A stretch of DNA of 64,000 nt from Oscillospiraceae bacterium (GTDB taxonomy: Bacteria; Bacillota; Clostridia; Oscillospirales; Ruminococcaceae), in NCBI GenBank assembly GCA_028689635.1, contig JAQVCU010000003.1:1-64000 (forward strand), given 5' to 3'. Numbering within the stretch: position 1 is the stretch's first letter; each line of letters starts with the position of its first letter. The notes below the pieces were generated by a model. It saw nothing but the letters and a program-made list of their open reading frames with translations. It was not told the DNA's origin and ran no database searches. Below, piece by piece: positions 8,778 to 18,269 of this stretch. The position numbers were made by a program, and so were the translations under genes.

Positions 8778-9025
8778 GAAAAAAACCTCGCTGTTCCCCA
8801 AAATCGTGATAACATCAGTGTAGCACATTTGGGGCCGCCGGAACAGGTAAAGCAGACGGAAAAGGGAAGAAACCGGTGTTTCGCCGGAGCCGGCAGACCT
8901 ATCCAAAAGATTTTTGGATAATCTGACGGAAAAAGTGGGGCCCGGGCTTTTCGGAAACGACAAAAAGTACTATAATGAAAAAAAGGGCCCCGGGAACCTG
9001 GAAGGGCCGCCACAGGAGGAACGCT

Positions 9026-10519
9026 ATGAAACGCTATGTCATCGCGCTGGATCAAGGGACAACCAGTTCCCGCGCCATTGTTTTCGACCGCGGGCAGAAT
9101 ATCGTGGAAATGGCCCAGCGGGAGTTTATGCAGATCTACCCCAAGGCCGGCTATGTGGAGCACGACGCCATGGAGATCTACGCCTCCCAGTACGGCGTTT
9201 TGACCGAGGTGTTGGCCAAAAGCGGTGTCCGCCCGGAAGAGGTAGCGGCCATCGGTATCACAAATCAGCGGGAGACCACGGTGGTGTGGGATAAACGGAC
9301 GGGACGCCCGGTGTGCAACGCCATCGTCTGGCAGTGCCGTCGCACCGCGTCCCTGTGCGAAGAGCTTAAGGCCCAGGGACGGGCGGAGATGATCCGCCAG
9401 AAAACGGGCCTGGTGGTGGACGCCTATTTTTCCGGAACCAAGATCAAATGGATCCTGGACCATGTGCCGGGCGCGCGGGAAGACGCCGAAGCGGGGAACC
9501 TGCTGTTCGGTACGGTGGACACCTGGCTGATCTGGAAATTGACAGGGGGGCAGGTCCACGTTACCGACCGCACCAACGCTTCCCGCACCATGCTGTACAA
9601 CATCCGGGATCTGAGCTGGGATGAGGAGCTGCTGCAGATGCTGGGGATCCCCGCCTCCATGTTGCCGGAAGTAAAAAGCTCCAGCGAGCTTTACGGAACG
9701 GTCAACATCTCCGGGGTGGAGATCCCCATTGCGGGGATCGCGGGGGATCAACAGGCGGCGCTGTTTGGCCAGGCCTGCTTTGAGCGGGGCGAGGCGAAAA
9801 ATACATACGGCACCGGCTGCTTTTTGCTTATGAACATCGGGGAAACGACGCAGCTTTCGCAACATGGGCTGGTGACCACCCTTGCGGCGACGCCCAAGGG
9901 AGCGCCCGCCCAGTATGTGCTGGAGGGGAGCGTCTTTGTGGGCGGGGCCGTTATCCAGTGGCTGAGGGATACCATGCGGCTGATCGGCGAAGCGAAAGAT
10001 TCGGAATATTTTGCCGGAAAGGTGGAGGACAACGGCGGGGTGTATGTGGTGCCCGCCTTCACGGGCCTGGGCGCGCCCCATTGGGATATGTACGCCCGGG
10101 GGGCGATCCTTGGCCTGACCCGCGGGGCCGGGCGAAACCATATCATCCGCGCGGCGCTGGAATCCATCGCCTATCAATCCAGCGATGTGTTAAAAGCCAT
10201 CGTGGCGGATTCCGGCATCCCCCTGAAGGAGCTGCGGGCGGACGGCGGCGCTTCGGCCAACAATTTTTTGATGCAGTTCCAGGCGGATATCCTGGGGATC
10301 CCGGTGCGCCGCCCCATGATCCGGGAGACCACCGCCCTGGGGGCCGCTTATCTGGCGGGGCTTGCCGTTGGGTTCTGGAAGGATCAGGAGGATATCCGGG
10401 GGCAGTGGACTTTGGACCGGGTATACGAGCCGGCCATGGAAGAGGCCCAGCGTGAAAAACTGTTGCGGGGCTGGAACAAAGCGGTGCGCCGCGCGGCGGC
10501 ATGGGAAACGGACGATTGA
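9026..10519 (+). CDS. glpK: Glycerol kinase
   Basis: FGGY-family kinase converting glycerol and ATP to glycerol 3-phosphate in the cytosol. It is 497 residues, normal for GlpK. It starts at ATG 9026 behind CAGGAGGAACGCT, giving [20 protein letters not shown]. Other signatures are [28 protein letters not shown] and the C-terminal [19 protein letters not shown]. No glpF or glpD is adjacent, so it stands alone between two terminators. A TATAAT lies at 8971-8976 with a weak -35. Confidence 0.97.
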   Translation: MKRYVIALDQGTTSSRAIVFDRGQNIVEMAQREFMQIYPKAGYVEHDAMEIYASQYGVLTEVLAKSGVRPEEVAAIGITNQRETTVVWDKRTGRPVCNAIVWQCRRTASLCEELKAQGRAEMIRQKTGLVVDAYFSGTKIKWILDHVPGAREDAEAGNLLFGTVDTWLIWKLTGGQVHVTDRTNASRTMLYNIRDLSWDEELLQMLGIPASMLPEVKSSSELYGTVNISGVEIPIAGIAGDQQAALFGQACFERGEAKNTYGTGCFLLMNIGETTQLSQHGLVTTLAATPKGAPAQYVLEGSVFVGGAVIQWLRDTMRLIGEAKDSEYFAGKVEDNGGVYVVPAFTGLGAPHWDMYARGAILGLTRGAGRNHIIRAALESIAYQSSDVLKAIVADSGIPLKELRADGGASANNFLMQFQADILGIPVRRPMIRETTALGAAYLAGLAVGFWKDQEDIRGQWTLDRVYEPAMEEAQREKLLRGWNKAVRRAAAWETDD

Positions 10520-10550
10520 CGTTGGACAGAGCCCCTCAAAAAAACAGATC

Positions 10551-10592
10551 AAAGGGCCCCGGGCTGCCAGCAAGGCGGCCCGGGGCCTTTTT
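10551..10592. terminator. Bidirectional intrinsic terminator after glpK
   Basis: GGGCCCCGGGC pairs with GCCCGGGGCC across a loop of about 13 bases, with A's on the left and a run of six T's on the right. It separates glpK from the convergent ABC importer genes. Confidence 0.9.
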
Positions 10593-10597
10593 TGTGT

Positions 10598-11374
10598 TTA
10601 AAACCGGCTTAAAAACGCCTTTGTCCGTTCCATCTGGGGATGGTTGATGACCTGATCCGGCGTTCCCTGCTCCACGATCCTACCGTCGTCCATGAAGATG
10701 ATGCAATCGGAGACATCCCGGGCAAAGGCCATTTCGTGGGTGACAATGACCATGGTGGTATCCCGCTCCGCCAGGGAGCGGATGACCCCCAGCACTTCGC
10801 CGGTGAGCTCAGGATCCAGGGCGCTGGTGGGTTCATCGAAGCAGAGGATATCGGGCTGCAGGGCCAGGGCGCGGGCGATGGCCACCCGCTGCTGCTGCCC
10901 GCCGGAGAGCTGATGGGGGTAATTGTCCATGCGGTTGGAAAGCCCCACAGAGGCGAGCAGCCCTTGGGCTCGGGTGCGGATCTCTTCAAGGATCGCTTTT
11001 TTGCTGCGCTGGTAATCCGGCTGGGAGCGGGCCAGCAGCTCTTGGGCCAGGGTGACGTTTTGCAGGGCGGTGTATTGGGGAAACAGGTTAAAGTTTTGAA
11101 AGACAAGGCCGAAATGAAGGCGGTTTTGACGGATCTGCGCTTCGCTTTGGCTTTTGACAGCGGCGGCGTCAAAAACGGTCTTCCCATTGACCAGGATCCG
11201 GCCTCCGTCGGGGCGTTCCAAAAAATTTAAACAGCGCAGCAGAGTGGTCTTGCCGCTGCCGGAGGAACCGATGACGGCCAGGGACTGGCCTTTTTCCAGA
11301 GAAAAGCCGATGTTCTTTAGCACCTCGACGGCGCCGAAGCTTTTTTTGATGCTTTGAACTTCCAGAACAGGCAC
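10598..11374 (-). CDS. Polar amino acid ABC transporter, ATP-binding protein
   Basis: A 258-residue GlnQ/HisP-type ATPase on the cytoplasmic face of the importer. Walker [11 protein letters not shown]-loop [10 protein letters not shown], signature LSGGQQQR, Walker [13 protein letters not shown] and H-loop VTHEMAF are all intact. I place the start at GTG 11374, 7 bp after GGGAGG; a longer in-frame extension has no homology. It is the last gene of a three-gene leftward operon (binding protein, permease, ATPase). Confidence 0.93.
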   Translation of the reverse strand: MPVLEVQSIKKSFGAVEVLKNIGFSLEKGQSLAVIGSSGSGKTTLLRCLNFLERPDGGRILVNGKTVFDAAAVKSQSEAQIRQNRLHFGLVFQNFNLFPQYTALQNVTLAQELLARSQPDYQRSKKAILEEIRTRAQGLLASVGLSNRMDNYPHQLSGGQQQRVAIARALALQPDILCFDEPTSALDPELTGEVLGVIRSLAERDTTMVIVTHEMAFARDVSDCIIFMDDGRIVEQGTPDQVINHPQMERTKAFLSRF

Positions 11375-11390
11375 GCACACACCTCCCGGC

Positions 11391-12053
11391 TTAAACACGA
11401 AAATAATCCATTTTTTTCTCGATCCAGCCAAACAGCAGGGTAAGGCCGCCCACAAACACAAGGAAATAGATGGCGGTGGAAAAAAGCGGCCAGATCAGGC
11501 CCTTGGAAGCGTATTCCTGGGCCATCATGATGATCTCTTTGTTGGAAATGATCCGCGCCAGGGCGGTATCCTTGATGAGGGTGATGATCTCGTTGCCCAT
11601 GGGGGGAAGGATCCCTTTGACCAGCTGCAACAGCGTGACCCGGAAAAAGATCTGGCTTTTTGTCAGGCCCAGCACCTTGCCCGCCTCATACTGCCCCCGG
11701 GGCACCGCCTCGATCCCCCCGCGATAGATCTCGGAAAAATAGCAGGCGTAGTTGATCACAAAGGCGATGGTGCAGGCCACCAGGCGTCCGGAGGAGCCGG
11801 AACCCCAGGGAGTCATCTCAAAAAGCAGCCCGGGGGCAAAATAGATGATGATGACCTGCAGCATCAAGGGCGTGCCGCGGATAGCCCAGACAAAGGTGCG
11901 GGTAAGCCAGGCGAGGGGCTTAAAGCGGCTCATGGAACCAAAGGCCACCACAAAGCCCAGGGGGACGGAAAAGAGCAGCGTCAGCCCAAAAAGCTTGCAA
12001 TTGAGCCAAAAGGATTCGGAAAGACGCTGGAAAATAACGGTGGCAGCGTTCAT
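11391..12053 (-). CDS. Polar amino acid ABC transporter, permease
   Basis: A 220-residue HisM/GlnP-type inner-membrane permease with about five hydrophobic segments. The EAA-loop, which contacts the ATPase, reads [20 protein letters not shown], and [12 protein letters not shown] near residue 60 is typical of the His/Glu/Gln permease family. Only one permease gene is present, so it probably forms a homodimer. It lies 16 bp upstream of the ATPase gene and 81 bp after the binding-protein gene. Confidence 0.93.
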   Translation of the reverse strand: MNAATVIFQRLSESFWLNCKLFGLTLLFSVPLGFVVAFGSMSRFKPLAWLTRTFVWAIRGTPLMLQVIIIYFAPGLLFEMTPWGSGSSGRLVACTIAFVINYACYFSEIYRGGIEAVPRGQYEAGKVLGLTKSQIFFRVTLLQLVKGILPPMGNEIITLIKDTALARIISNKEIIMMAQEYASKGLIWPLFSTAIYFLVFVGGLTLLFGWIEKKMDYFRV

Positions 12054-12134
12054 AATAAAACCTCGTCATACGCAAAGCGTCGCGGGCGAAAACTCGTCCA
12101 CGGTGCTGCAATGCGGTACTGGAAACCTGGAAAG

Positions 12135-12992
12135 TTACTGGGCGAGATCCAGGTTGTATTTTTCGGCCAAAGCGCCCAGAGTGCCGTCGGCGGTGAGCTC
12201 ATCGAAGACGCCGTTGACGGCGGCGCAGATATCGGAGCCTTTGCGGAAAGCGACGCCGTAATCCTCCACGGCCAGGCGTTCCATAATGGCAAGGCCCGCA
12301 TAGTCGGTGCCTTCGCCGATCATGGCGTTGGCCAGGGTCAGATCCAAAACGGCGGCGTCACAAGTGCCGGCGGCCACCTCCATCAGGCAGGCGGTCTGTA
12401 CATCCTTCGAAATATAATCCGCTTGGGCGAGGCCTTCATCCCCGGCGATGGTCGTTTCCCCGGCGGAGCCAGCTTCGGCGCAGACGGTTTTTCCCACCAA
12501 AGAGGCGGTGCCGTCGTACTCCGCGCCGCTCTTCATCACCACCACCTGGGCGTTGAGCACATAGGGGTCGGTCAGCTCCATGGTGGCACGGCGCTCATCG
12601 TTGATGGTCAGGCCATTCCAGATGCAGTCGATGGATTTGGCGTTGAGCTCCACTTCTTTGGTCTCCCAGTTGATCTCAACAAATTCGGGCTCCACCCCCA
12701 GCTTCTCGCAGACAGCTTTGGCAAGCTCGGTGTCAAAGCCGGTGAATTCCCCGCTTGCATCGGTATAATTCATGGGCTCGTAGGTGGTGTAGCCGATGAT
12801 CATTTTCCCGTTCCCCTTGACATAGGCAAGGTCGCTTTCCGCAGGCTCGGAACCGGGTTCCTCGGAAGAGACGGGCTGGGAAGCTTCCGGCTGAGAGCTG
12901 GGGACGCTGTCCGCCTCGACGGGCGCAGAGCCGCAGGCGGCAAGGGAAAAGGCCATACAGGCGGCTAAAATAAGGGCAAGGATCTTTTTCAT
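12135..12992 (-). CDS. Amino acid ABC transporter, substrate-binding lipoprotein
   Basis: A 285-residue family 3 solute-binding protein. It has a lipoprotein signal peptide ending FSLAAC with the lipidated cysteine at residue 20, a Ser/Glu/Pro-rich linker (about 21-55), and a binding domain beginning MIIGYTTYEPMNY with the family motif GFDTELAKAVCEKLG. RNDERRA-like INDERRATMELTDPY follows. The start at ATG 12992 is fixed by GGAGG upstream. The ligand is a polar amino acid or cystine; the sequence does not decide which. Confidence 0.94.
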   Translation of the reverse strand: MKKILALILAACMAFSLAACGSAPVEADSVPSSQPEASQPVSSEEPGSEPAESDLAYVKGNGKMIIGYTTYEPMNYTDASGEFTGFDTELAKAVCEKLGVEPEFVEINWETKEVELNAKSIDCIWNGLTINDERRATMELTDPYVLNAQVVVMKSGAEYDGTASLVGKTVCAEAGSAGETTIAGDEGLAQADYISKDVQTACLMEVAAGTCDAAVLDLTLANAMIGEGTDYAGLAIMERLAVEDYGVAFRKGSDICAAVNGVFDELTADGTLGALAEKYNLDLAQ

Positions 12993-13039
12993 GGTTGTTC
13001 CTCCGAAATTTGTATATTCAATCACGCTAATGTGTTAGC

Positions 13040-13068
13040 ATTGTAGTATGCGAAAGCGTTTTTGTAAA
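13040..13068 (-). promoter_or_regulatory. Sigma-A promoter of the amino acid ABC operon
   Basis: On the minus strand TTTACA and TACAAT are spaced by 17 bp, about 50 bp before the binding-protein start. It is the only good promoter between the upstream terminator and the operon. Confidence 0.75.
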
Positions 13069-13146
13069 GCGCTGAACAAAGACAAATTTAGAGGATTTTT
13101 TGGTGGAAACAGGGCATTTTGCACAAGAAAAGGACGGTATAAGGGC

Positions 13147-13178
13147 AAAAAAAGGCCTGCGGAAAACCGCAGGCCTTT
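13147..13178 (-). terminator. Intrinsic terminator after adenine deaminase
   Basis: AAAGGCCTGCGG pairs with CCGCAGGCCTTT across a four-base loop, followed on the minus strand by a T run. It separates the adenine deaminase transcript from the amino acid importer downstream. Confidence 0.9.
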
Positions 13179-13193
13179 GGAACAGGCGAAGGG

Positions 13194-14966
13194 TCACACC
13201 TCAAACTGGGGGATGATCTTCTGGGTGAAGCCGTCTACCATGCCTTTGTCGGTGACAACGACGCCGGGGACGACCGGCAGGGCGAATACCGCCACCATAA
13301 GCAGGGAGTTCTTTTTGGTGAGCAGTCCCGCCATAGCTTCCTGCACGCGCTGGATCTCGGCGCTGAGCTCTTTGCAGGGCAGCGGGGACATGAGCCCTGC
13401 CACCGGCAGCTTGAGGGTATCCAGCACCTTGCCGTCTTTGACCGCACACATGCCGCCGCCTACGCGGGCCAGTTCCTTGGCGGCCGCCAGGGCGTCGGAG
13501 GGCTTTTTGTACATGACGGTGAAATTGTGGCTGTCGTGGGAGATGGTGGAGGCGATGGCGCCTTCTTTAAGGCCAAAATCTTTGATGATGGCGACGGTCT
13601 TATCGCCGGAGCCGTGGCGGTTGGCGATGCAGCAGTACTGCAGGTCGTCGTGGCCTTCCAAAGAGACGTAACCGTCCTTGACCGGAAGCTCCACCCACAT
13701 GCTGCGGCGGCGTCCGCCGTCGTTTTCCAGATAGATGACCAGGGTCTTTACGGTATCGCCGCAGCCCGCGGGGGCTTTCAGCAGAAAATCTTCTTCACAG
13801 GTGATCTGGGGCATGTTGACGGTGTTGGGGAAGGTGAGGGCTTCGCCGCTCTCGGGATCCTTCGCCAAATAGACGCCGTTTTCCGCGGCCAGGACGCCTT
13901 CCCAAAATACGGCGTTGGGGCAGCGGCCGTCCAGCTCGTCCACCAGCTGCATGTCGGCAATGTAGCCGGGGGCGATGGCGCCCAGATCGTCAAAACCATA
14001 CTCCCGAGCGGCGTTGATGGTGCCCCATTTGACCGCTTCGATGGGATCCGCCCCCCATTTGACCGCCTTGGCGAAAACGGCGTTGATGTGGCCGGTCTCC
14101 AAAAGATCCTTGGCGTGGACGTCGTCGGTGCAGATGGAGACATTATCCCTCCATTTGTGATCCTTGCAGCCGTCCAGCAGGACAGTGAGGTTATCGATGA
14201 TGGAGCTGGCGCGCAGGTTGATGTGGACGCCGTTGCGCAGCTTTTCGCTTACTTCGGCGGCGGTGTTGCACTCATGGTCGCTGATCGGGCCGCCCAGACG
14301 GTAGGCCGCCAGCTCTTTCCCGTGTACCATAGGCGCGTGGCCTTGCAGGAACATGCCGCGGCGGTCGCCTTCGGCGACGATGGTGTGCATGCGCTCGTTA
14401 TCGCGGTAGACGCCGACAAAATCCATGATCTCGGCAATGCCGACCACGTCGGGCAGATCGAGGATCTCGCCGACCTCTTTGGCGCCGAAGGAGGCGCCGG
14501 CGCCCTCTACGTCGGGGACGGCGGGGACGCAGGAGGGGGCCAGGACATATTGGCGCAGGGCGGACCTTTTCGCGTTTGCCAGCATGAATTTGACGCCGTC
14601 GACACCGGTGACATTGCCAATTTCATGAGGATCGGTGCAGACGGTGGTGGTACCCCAGGGAAGGATGGCGCGGCCCAGGTTTTCCGGGATCATCATGGTG
14701 CTTTCCACGTGCATATGGGCATCGATGAAACCGGGGATCAGGTAAGCGCCGTGGCCGTTGTATACGCGGGCGGAGGGCTTTTCGGTGGCCTCGCCTTCCT
14801 CGCGGACGCGAACGACATAGCCGTCCAGAACGTCAACGCTGGCGGGATATACCTCGCCGGTGAACACGTTGACGAGCCTGACGTTTTCCACGGTCAGGTC
14901 GCAGGGGATCTGCTGCATGGCGGCGGCGATAAGGCGGCTGCGGTCACGGGTCTTTTTGGTTCTCAT
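13194..14966 (-). CDS. ade: Adenine deaminase
   Basis: Amidohydrolase converting adenine to hypoxanthine plus ammonia in the cytosol. It is 590 residues, normal for the AdeC family. The metal-binding PGFIDAHMHVEST is at about residues 74-86, followed by TVCTDPHEIGNV, the GHAP motif, and a C-terminal domain with GGMCAVKDGKVL. I start at ATG 14966 (MRTKKTRDRSRL); in-frame upstream sequence runs into the DeoR gene and is not coding. It follows the DeoR-family regulator by 56 bp on the same strand. Adenine is what the divergent locus's phosphorylase would release from adenine nucleosides, so this enzyme completes that pathway. Confidence 0.96.
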   Translation of the reverse strand: MRTKKTRDRSRLIAAAMQQIPCDLTVENVRLVNVFTGEVYPASVDVLDGYVVRVREEGEATEKPSARVYNGHGAYLIPGFIDAHMHVESTMMIPENLGRAILPWGTTTVCTDPHEIGNVTGVDGVKFMLANAKRSALRQYVLAPSCVPAVPDVEGAGASFGAKEVGEILDLPDVVGIAEIMDFVGVYRDNERMHTIVAEGDRRGMFLQGHAPMVHGKELAAYRLGGPISDHECNTAAEVSEKLRNGVHINLRASSIIDNLTVLLDGCKDHKWRDNVSICTDDVHAKDLLETGHINAVFAKAVKWGADPIEAVKWGTINAAREYGFDDLGAIAPGYIADMQLVDELDGRCPNAVFWEGVLAAENGVYLAKDPESGEALTFPNTVNMPQITCEEDFLLKAPAGCGDTVKTLVIYLENDGGRRRSMWVELPVKDGYVSLEGHDDLQYCCIANRHGSGDKTVAIIKDFGLKEGAIASTISHDSHNFTVMYKKPSDALAAAKELARVGGGMCAVKDGKVLDTLKLPVAGLMSPLPCKELSAEIQRVQEAMAGLLTKKNSLLMVAVFALPVVPGVVVTDKGMVDGFTQKIIPQFEV

Positions 14967-15022
14967 GACAGACACTCCTTTTATTATTGTTCTAAGATCA
15001 AAAAAGCGGGCCGGCGCTGAGA

Positions 15023-15790
15023 TCAGCAGCCGATCAGCGGGATCTCCAGGCTTTTTAGGAAGCGCGTCCACTCCGGCGGCAGGGGCTGGTCGACGATGAC
15101 GCCGTGGAGCAGGTCGAAATTGCCGATGTGGTTGACGCCGCATTTCCCAAATTTGGTGTGATCCGCCACCAGATAGCGAAGGTCGGCGTTGCGCAGCATC
15201 AGGCGGCGGATCTCCGCCTCCTCTTCGCTGTAGTCGGTCATGCCGAAATCCAGGTGGAGGGCGGAGCAGCTGACAAAAGCTTTGTCGGCGTGGAATTGCT
15301 CCAGGCTGCGGGTGGCAAGATACCCCACAAAGGAATGGGTGGAGCTGCGAAGGGTACCCCCTACGCACACCAGACGTACCCGCTCGCAGTCCGCCAGGGT
15401 ACCGGCAATGCTCAGGGAGTTGGTGATGACCGTTACCTCCAGCCCGGAATTGCGGATGCTTTCGGCGATATACTGCGCGGTGGTGCTGGCGTCCAGCATG
15501 ACGCTGTCCCCCCGATGGATCAGTTCCAGGCAGTGGGAGGCGATGCGCATTTTTTCCGGCACAATGATATTTTCCCGCAGCTGGATGGGCACTTCCTTAT
15601 CAAAGCCCTTTTCCAGATAAGCGCCGCCGTAGACCCGGCGGATGCCAAGATCCATCGCTTCGATCTTTTCCAGATCCCGGCGGATGGTCTCTTCGGTGAC
15701 GCCGAAGGCCACGCTGAGGGCCTTCACTTCGGCGGTGCGCTGTTCCCGCAGGGCTCGGATGATGGCTTCCCTGCGTTCTTTTGCAATCAT
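15023..15790 (-). CDS. DeoR-family transcriptional regulator
   Basis: A 255-residue regulator with an N-terminal winged helix (AKERREAIIRALREQRTAEV, then VTEETIRRDLEKIEA, residues 3-55) and the C-terminal DeoR sugar-phosphate sensor domain (GDSVMLDASTTAQYIAE, VITNSLSIAG, about 75-235). Members usually repress a catabolic operon and are released by a phosphorylated sugar. It heads the ade operon and is divergent from the nucleoside-import/aldolase operon, making a pentose 1-phosphate or ketose 1-phosphate a likely inducer (inference). The start at ATG 15790 follows an AGGAGATACG ribosome site. Confidence 0.93.
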   Translation of the reverse strand: MIAKERREAIIRALREQRTAEVKALSVAFGVTEETIRRDLEKIEAMDLGIRRVYGGAYLEKGFDKEVPIQLRENIIVPEKMRIASHCLELIHRGDSVMLDASTTAQYIAESIRNSGLEVTVITNSLSIAGTLADCERVRLVCVGGTLRSSTHSFVGYLATRSLEQFHADKAFVSCSALHLDFGMTDYSEEEAEIRRLMLRNADLRYLVADHTKFGKCGVNHIGNFDLLHGVIVDQPLPPEWTRFLKSLEIPLIGC

Positions 15791-15933
15791 GATCGTATCT
15801 CCTTTTTTCGCGGCCCAAGGCCGTTTTGCAGGCAAGGCGGCGCCAAAAGCACAGACCCTGTATCCGTCTGCCCGGGCAAAAAAAGACAGGAGCTGCGGTG
15901 CCCGCAAGGCGGCCATGCAATTGTGATATCCTG

Positions 15934-15962
15934 ATTATAATGCAAATGATAAGGGATGTCCA
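15934..15962 (-). promoter_or_regulatory. Sigma-A promoter for deoR-like regulator and ade
   Basis: On the minus strand TGGACA and TATAAT are spaced by 17 bp, leaving a leader of about 140 bases before the regulator start. Confidence 0.78.
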
Positions 15963-16058
15963 GCGGAACAAATTCCACAACTTTTTCTTTGTTCCGGGAA
16001 AAAAACAGTGAAGAACGGTGAAAAAATGTGCACAATCGAAAGATTTATTTACTTTTTA

Positions 16059-16087
16059 TTGACACACTTTACAGAAAAACGTAAAAT
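16059..16087 (+). promoter_or_regulatory. Sigma-A promoter of the nucleoside/aldolase operon
   Basis: TTGACA and TAAAAT are spaced by 17 bp. The start point would fall near 16094, about 80 bases before the aldolase gene. The repeat motif AGAAAAACG sits inside the spacer and again just downstream. Confidence 0.82.
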
Positions 16088-16130
16088 ATAGCATGTCCAC
16101 GAAGAAAAACGCAGAAAAACGCAGAAATGT
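16073..16130 (+). promoter_or_regulatory. Direct repeats AGAAAAACG, candidate DeoR-type operator
   Basis: AGAAAAACG occurs at 16073-16081, 16103-16111 and 16113-16121, with a partial fourth copy from 16123. The spacing is 30, 10 and 10 bp, that is, whole helical turns. One copy lies between -35 and -10 and the others just after the start point, which suits repression. DeoR-family proteins commonly bind direct repeats. Assignment to the neighbouring regulator is inference. Confidence 0.5.
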
Positions 16131-16171
16131 CCCGGCGCGGGATCACAATGACGCGGGAAGGAGGAGCAGCA

Positions 16172-16789
16172 ATGAGCTTGAACGAGCTTCGGCAGCAGGT
16201 GCTTCGGTATTACAGCCGTGCCTACGAGGATGGGCTGATGTCCGGTACCAGCGGAAACGCCAGCGCGTTTGACCGGGCCTCCGGCCGTATGGTCATCACC
16301 CCCAGCGGGGTGGATTACCGCAAAATGACCCCCGGGGATCTTGCTGTTACCGGCCTTGACGGAAAGGTGATGGAGGGGGAAATGCCCCCGTCCTCCGAAT
16401 GGAGGCTCCACGCGGCGATCTACCGCGAATGCCCGGAGGCAGCCGCCGTGCTGCACACCCATTCCTGCTACGCCACTGCATTTTCGGTGGTGGGGAAGGA
16501 GATCCCGGAGATCCTCATTGAGATGTCGGTGTTTACCGACGGCGCCATTCCCGTAAGCCCCTTTGCCCCGGCTGGAAGCGAAGAGGTGGCCCTTATGACC
16601 GCCGCAACCCTGAAAAACCGCCACACCTGCCTGATGCAGAACCACGGCGTGGCTGCCTGGGGCGCTTCCATGGAGGACGCCTATGTGCGGGCTGTCTATG
16701 TGGAAGACGCCGCGAAGATCTGTTCTTACGCCATGGCGGTGGGTACGCCCAGGACCATTGGCGAGGCGGCGGCCGCACGGCGGCTGTGA
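16172..16789 (+). CDS. Class II aldolase (fuculose-1-phosphate aldolase-like)
   Basis: A 205-residue zinc-dependent class II aldolase/adducin protein. The N-terminal GLMSGTSGNASAF, the catalytic glutamate in PPSSEWRLHAAIY, the zinc histidines in LHTHSCYATAF and the third histidine in MQNHGVAAWG are present. Family members cleave ketose 1-phosphates to DHAP and an aldehyde. Placed in an operon with nucleoside phosphorylase and MtnA, the best reading is cleavage of 5-deoxyribulose 1-phosphate (DHAP shunt) or a close analogue. L-fuculose 1-phosphate is the alternative, but no fucose gene is nearby. ATG 16172 follows GGAGGAGCAGCA. Confidence 0.87.
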   Translation: MSLNELRQQVLRYYSRAYEDGLMSGTSGNASAFDRASGRMVITPSGVDYRKMTPGDLAVTGLDGKVMEGEMPPSSEWRLHAAIYRECPEAAAVLHTHSCYATAFSVVGKEIPEILIEMSVFTDGAIPVSPFAPAGSEEVALMTAATLKNRHTCLMQNHGVAAWGASMEDAYVRAVYVEDAAKICSYAMAVGTPRTIGEAAAARRL

Positions 16790-16876
16790 CCTGTTTTGTT
16801 TCCTGTGCGCCCTGGTGCGCTGGAAGATAGAAGAGACCCCAAAAAGAAAGTAAGCTATTTAATGGAGGTAACTCGC

Positions 16877-18040
16877 ATGTCAAAGAAAATTCTGTGCGGT
16901 GTCCTTGCCGCGATGCTGGCCCTGTGCCTTGTGCTGGCCGGTTGCGCAGGGGCTCAGACTCCCGATTCTTCTGCAAGTGAAAGCGTCCCCGCGGAGGGAA
17001 CCCCCTCTTCCGAGGAAAGCAGCGAACCTGTCGCCGCGGCTCCCAGCGTTCTGCTGGTGTGCGGCAACGCCAACGACAAGTCCTTCGCGGAATCCGCCGC
17101 CAACGGCCTGAAAGAGCTGGAAGCGGATTTTGGCTGCGCGACCAAGGTCGTTGAGATCGGCAGCGATACCACGAAGATCGCCCCCACCCTGGAGGATGTC
17201 TCCGGCGGCGATTGGGATCTGATCGTCACCATCGGCTTCCAGTATGCCGAGCCTCTGGCTGAAGTGGCTGCCCAGTATCCCGACCAGAAATACCTGATCT
17301 GCGATACTCAGATGGATTACACCGACGGTAAAAACGCCAACGTCTATTCCGTTGACTACAAAGGCAACGAGGGCGCGTTCCTTTCCGGCGCGCTGGCCGC
17401 TATGGTCACCACCTCCGATATGGAGCACGCCAACCCCGAGAAGATGATCGGTTTTGTGGGCGGCATGGATATGACCCTCATCAACGATTTTGTCATCGGC
17501 TTTATTCAGGGCGCACATGAGATCGACCCCGAAGTGAAGGTCTCCACCTCTTATGTTGGCTCCTTTGACGATTCCGCCAAGGGCAAAGAGATGGCCACCA
17601 CCCTGTAAAACGCGGGCTGCGACCTGGTTTATAACGGCGCGGGCAACGCCGGACTGGGCGTTTTGGACGCTGCCAAAGAGCAGCTGAAATACGCCATCGG
17701 CACCGACTCTGACCAATCCCTCCTGTTTGCCGACGATGAAGTAAAGGCAAACCTGATCCTGACCAGCCAGCTCAAACGCATCGACGCCACCATCGTGACC
17801 GTGGTGCAGGGCATGATCGACGGCACCCAGGCCTTTGGCTCCGGCGCCACCTTCGGTATCAAAGAAGGCGCGATCTGCCTTTCCGACAACGACTACTACA
17901 AAGCCAACGTCTCTCAGGAGATGCGCGACAAGGTAGCCGAGCTGGAGCAGAAGGTACTCAACGGCGAGATCGTTGTTGACACCGCCTACGGCATGGATAC
18001 CGACGCCATCAAGGCCGCTATCGACGCTGCCAGACCCTAA
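16877..18040 (+). pseudogene. BMP-family nucleoside-binding lipoprotein interrupted by an in-frame TAA
   Basis: Substrate-binding protein of a BmpA/Med-type nucleoside ABC importer. The signal peptide ends LVLAGC with the lipidated cysteine at residue 23, then a Ser/Glu-rich linker, then the binding domain (SVLLVCGNANDKSFAESAAN, GGMDMTLINDFVIGF). Codon 244 (17606-17608) is TAA. The same frame then continues without a break for 143 more codons with clear family sequence (NAGCDLVYNGAGNAGLGVLD, IGTDSDQS) to a normal stop at 18040. A single C-to-T change in CAA would create this stop. It may be a real nonsense mutation or a sequence error. GGAGGT precedes ATG 16877. Confidence 0.9.
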
Positions 18041-18071
18041 ATTCCACAAAAGATCAGGGCGTGTTTCGTCC

Positions 18072-18108
18072 GGGGCATTTCCGTCTTCCTGGACGGGGAT
18101 GCCCTTTT
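18072..18108 (+). terminator. Possible attenuating hairpin between binding-protein and ATPase genes
   Basis: GGGGCATTTCCGTC can pair with GGACGGGGATGCCC, followed by only four T's. The stem has mismatches. Such hairpins often sit after binding-protein genes and lower expression of the transporter genes downstream. Confidence 0.4.
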
Positions 18109-18269
18109 GCGGTTTTAAAAAGAAATCATCCCCTTTTCTTGCCACAAATCAGGGGCGGTCCCTGTTGCTTTTTGTTGCTTTTTGTGGGACAATATTTTTG
18201 TTTCCGCCGGGGCCCCGAGGCCGTGCGGCGGAGGGATACGGATAAAAAAAGGAGAAAGGAAGCGGTTCG

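Noticed and set aside
13527..15020. A 497-codon plus-strand frame opposite adenine deaminase
   Set aside because: Composition is typical of an antisense shadow, and the deaminase on the other strand is unmistakable.
17606..17608. The internal TAA considered as recoding or stop-codon readthrough
   Set aside because: Selenocysteine uses TGA and pyrrolysine TAG. No readthrough context or structure is evident. A simple nonsense change or sequence error is more likely.
16880..18145. A 421-codon minus-strand frame across the BMP-type gene
   Set aside because: It is longer than either half of the interrupted gene, which makes it tempting, but it has no recognisable motif and no ribosome site. The plus strand carries a signal peptide and family sequence.
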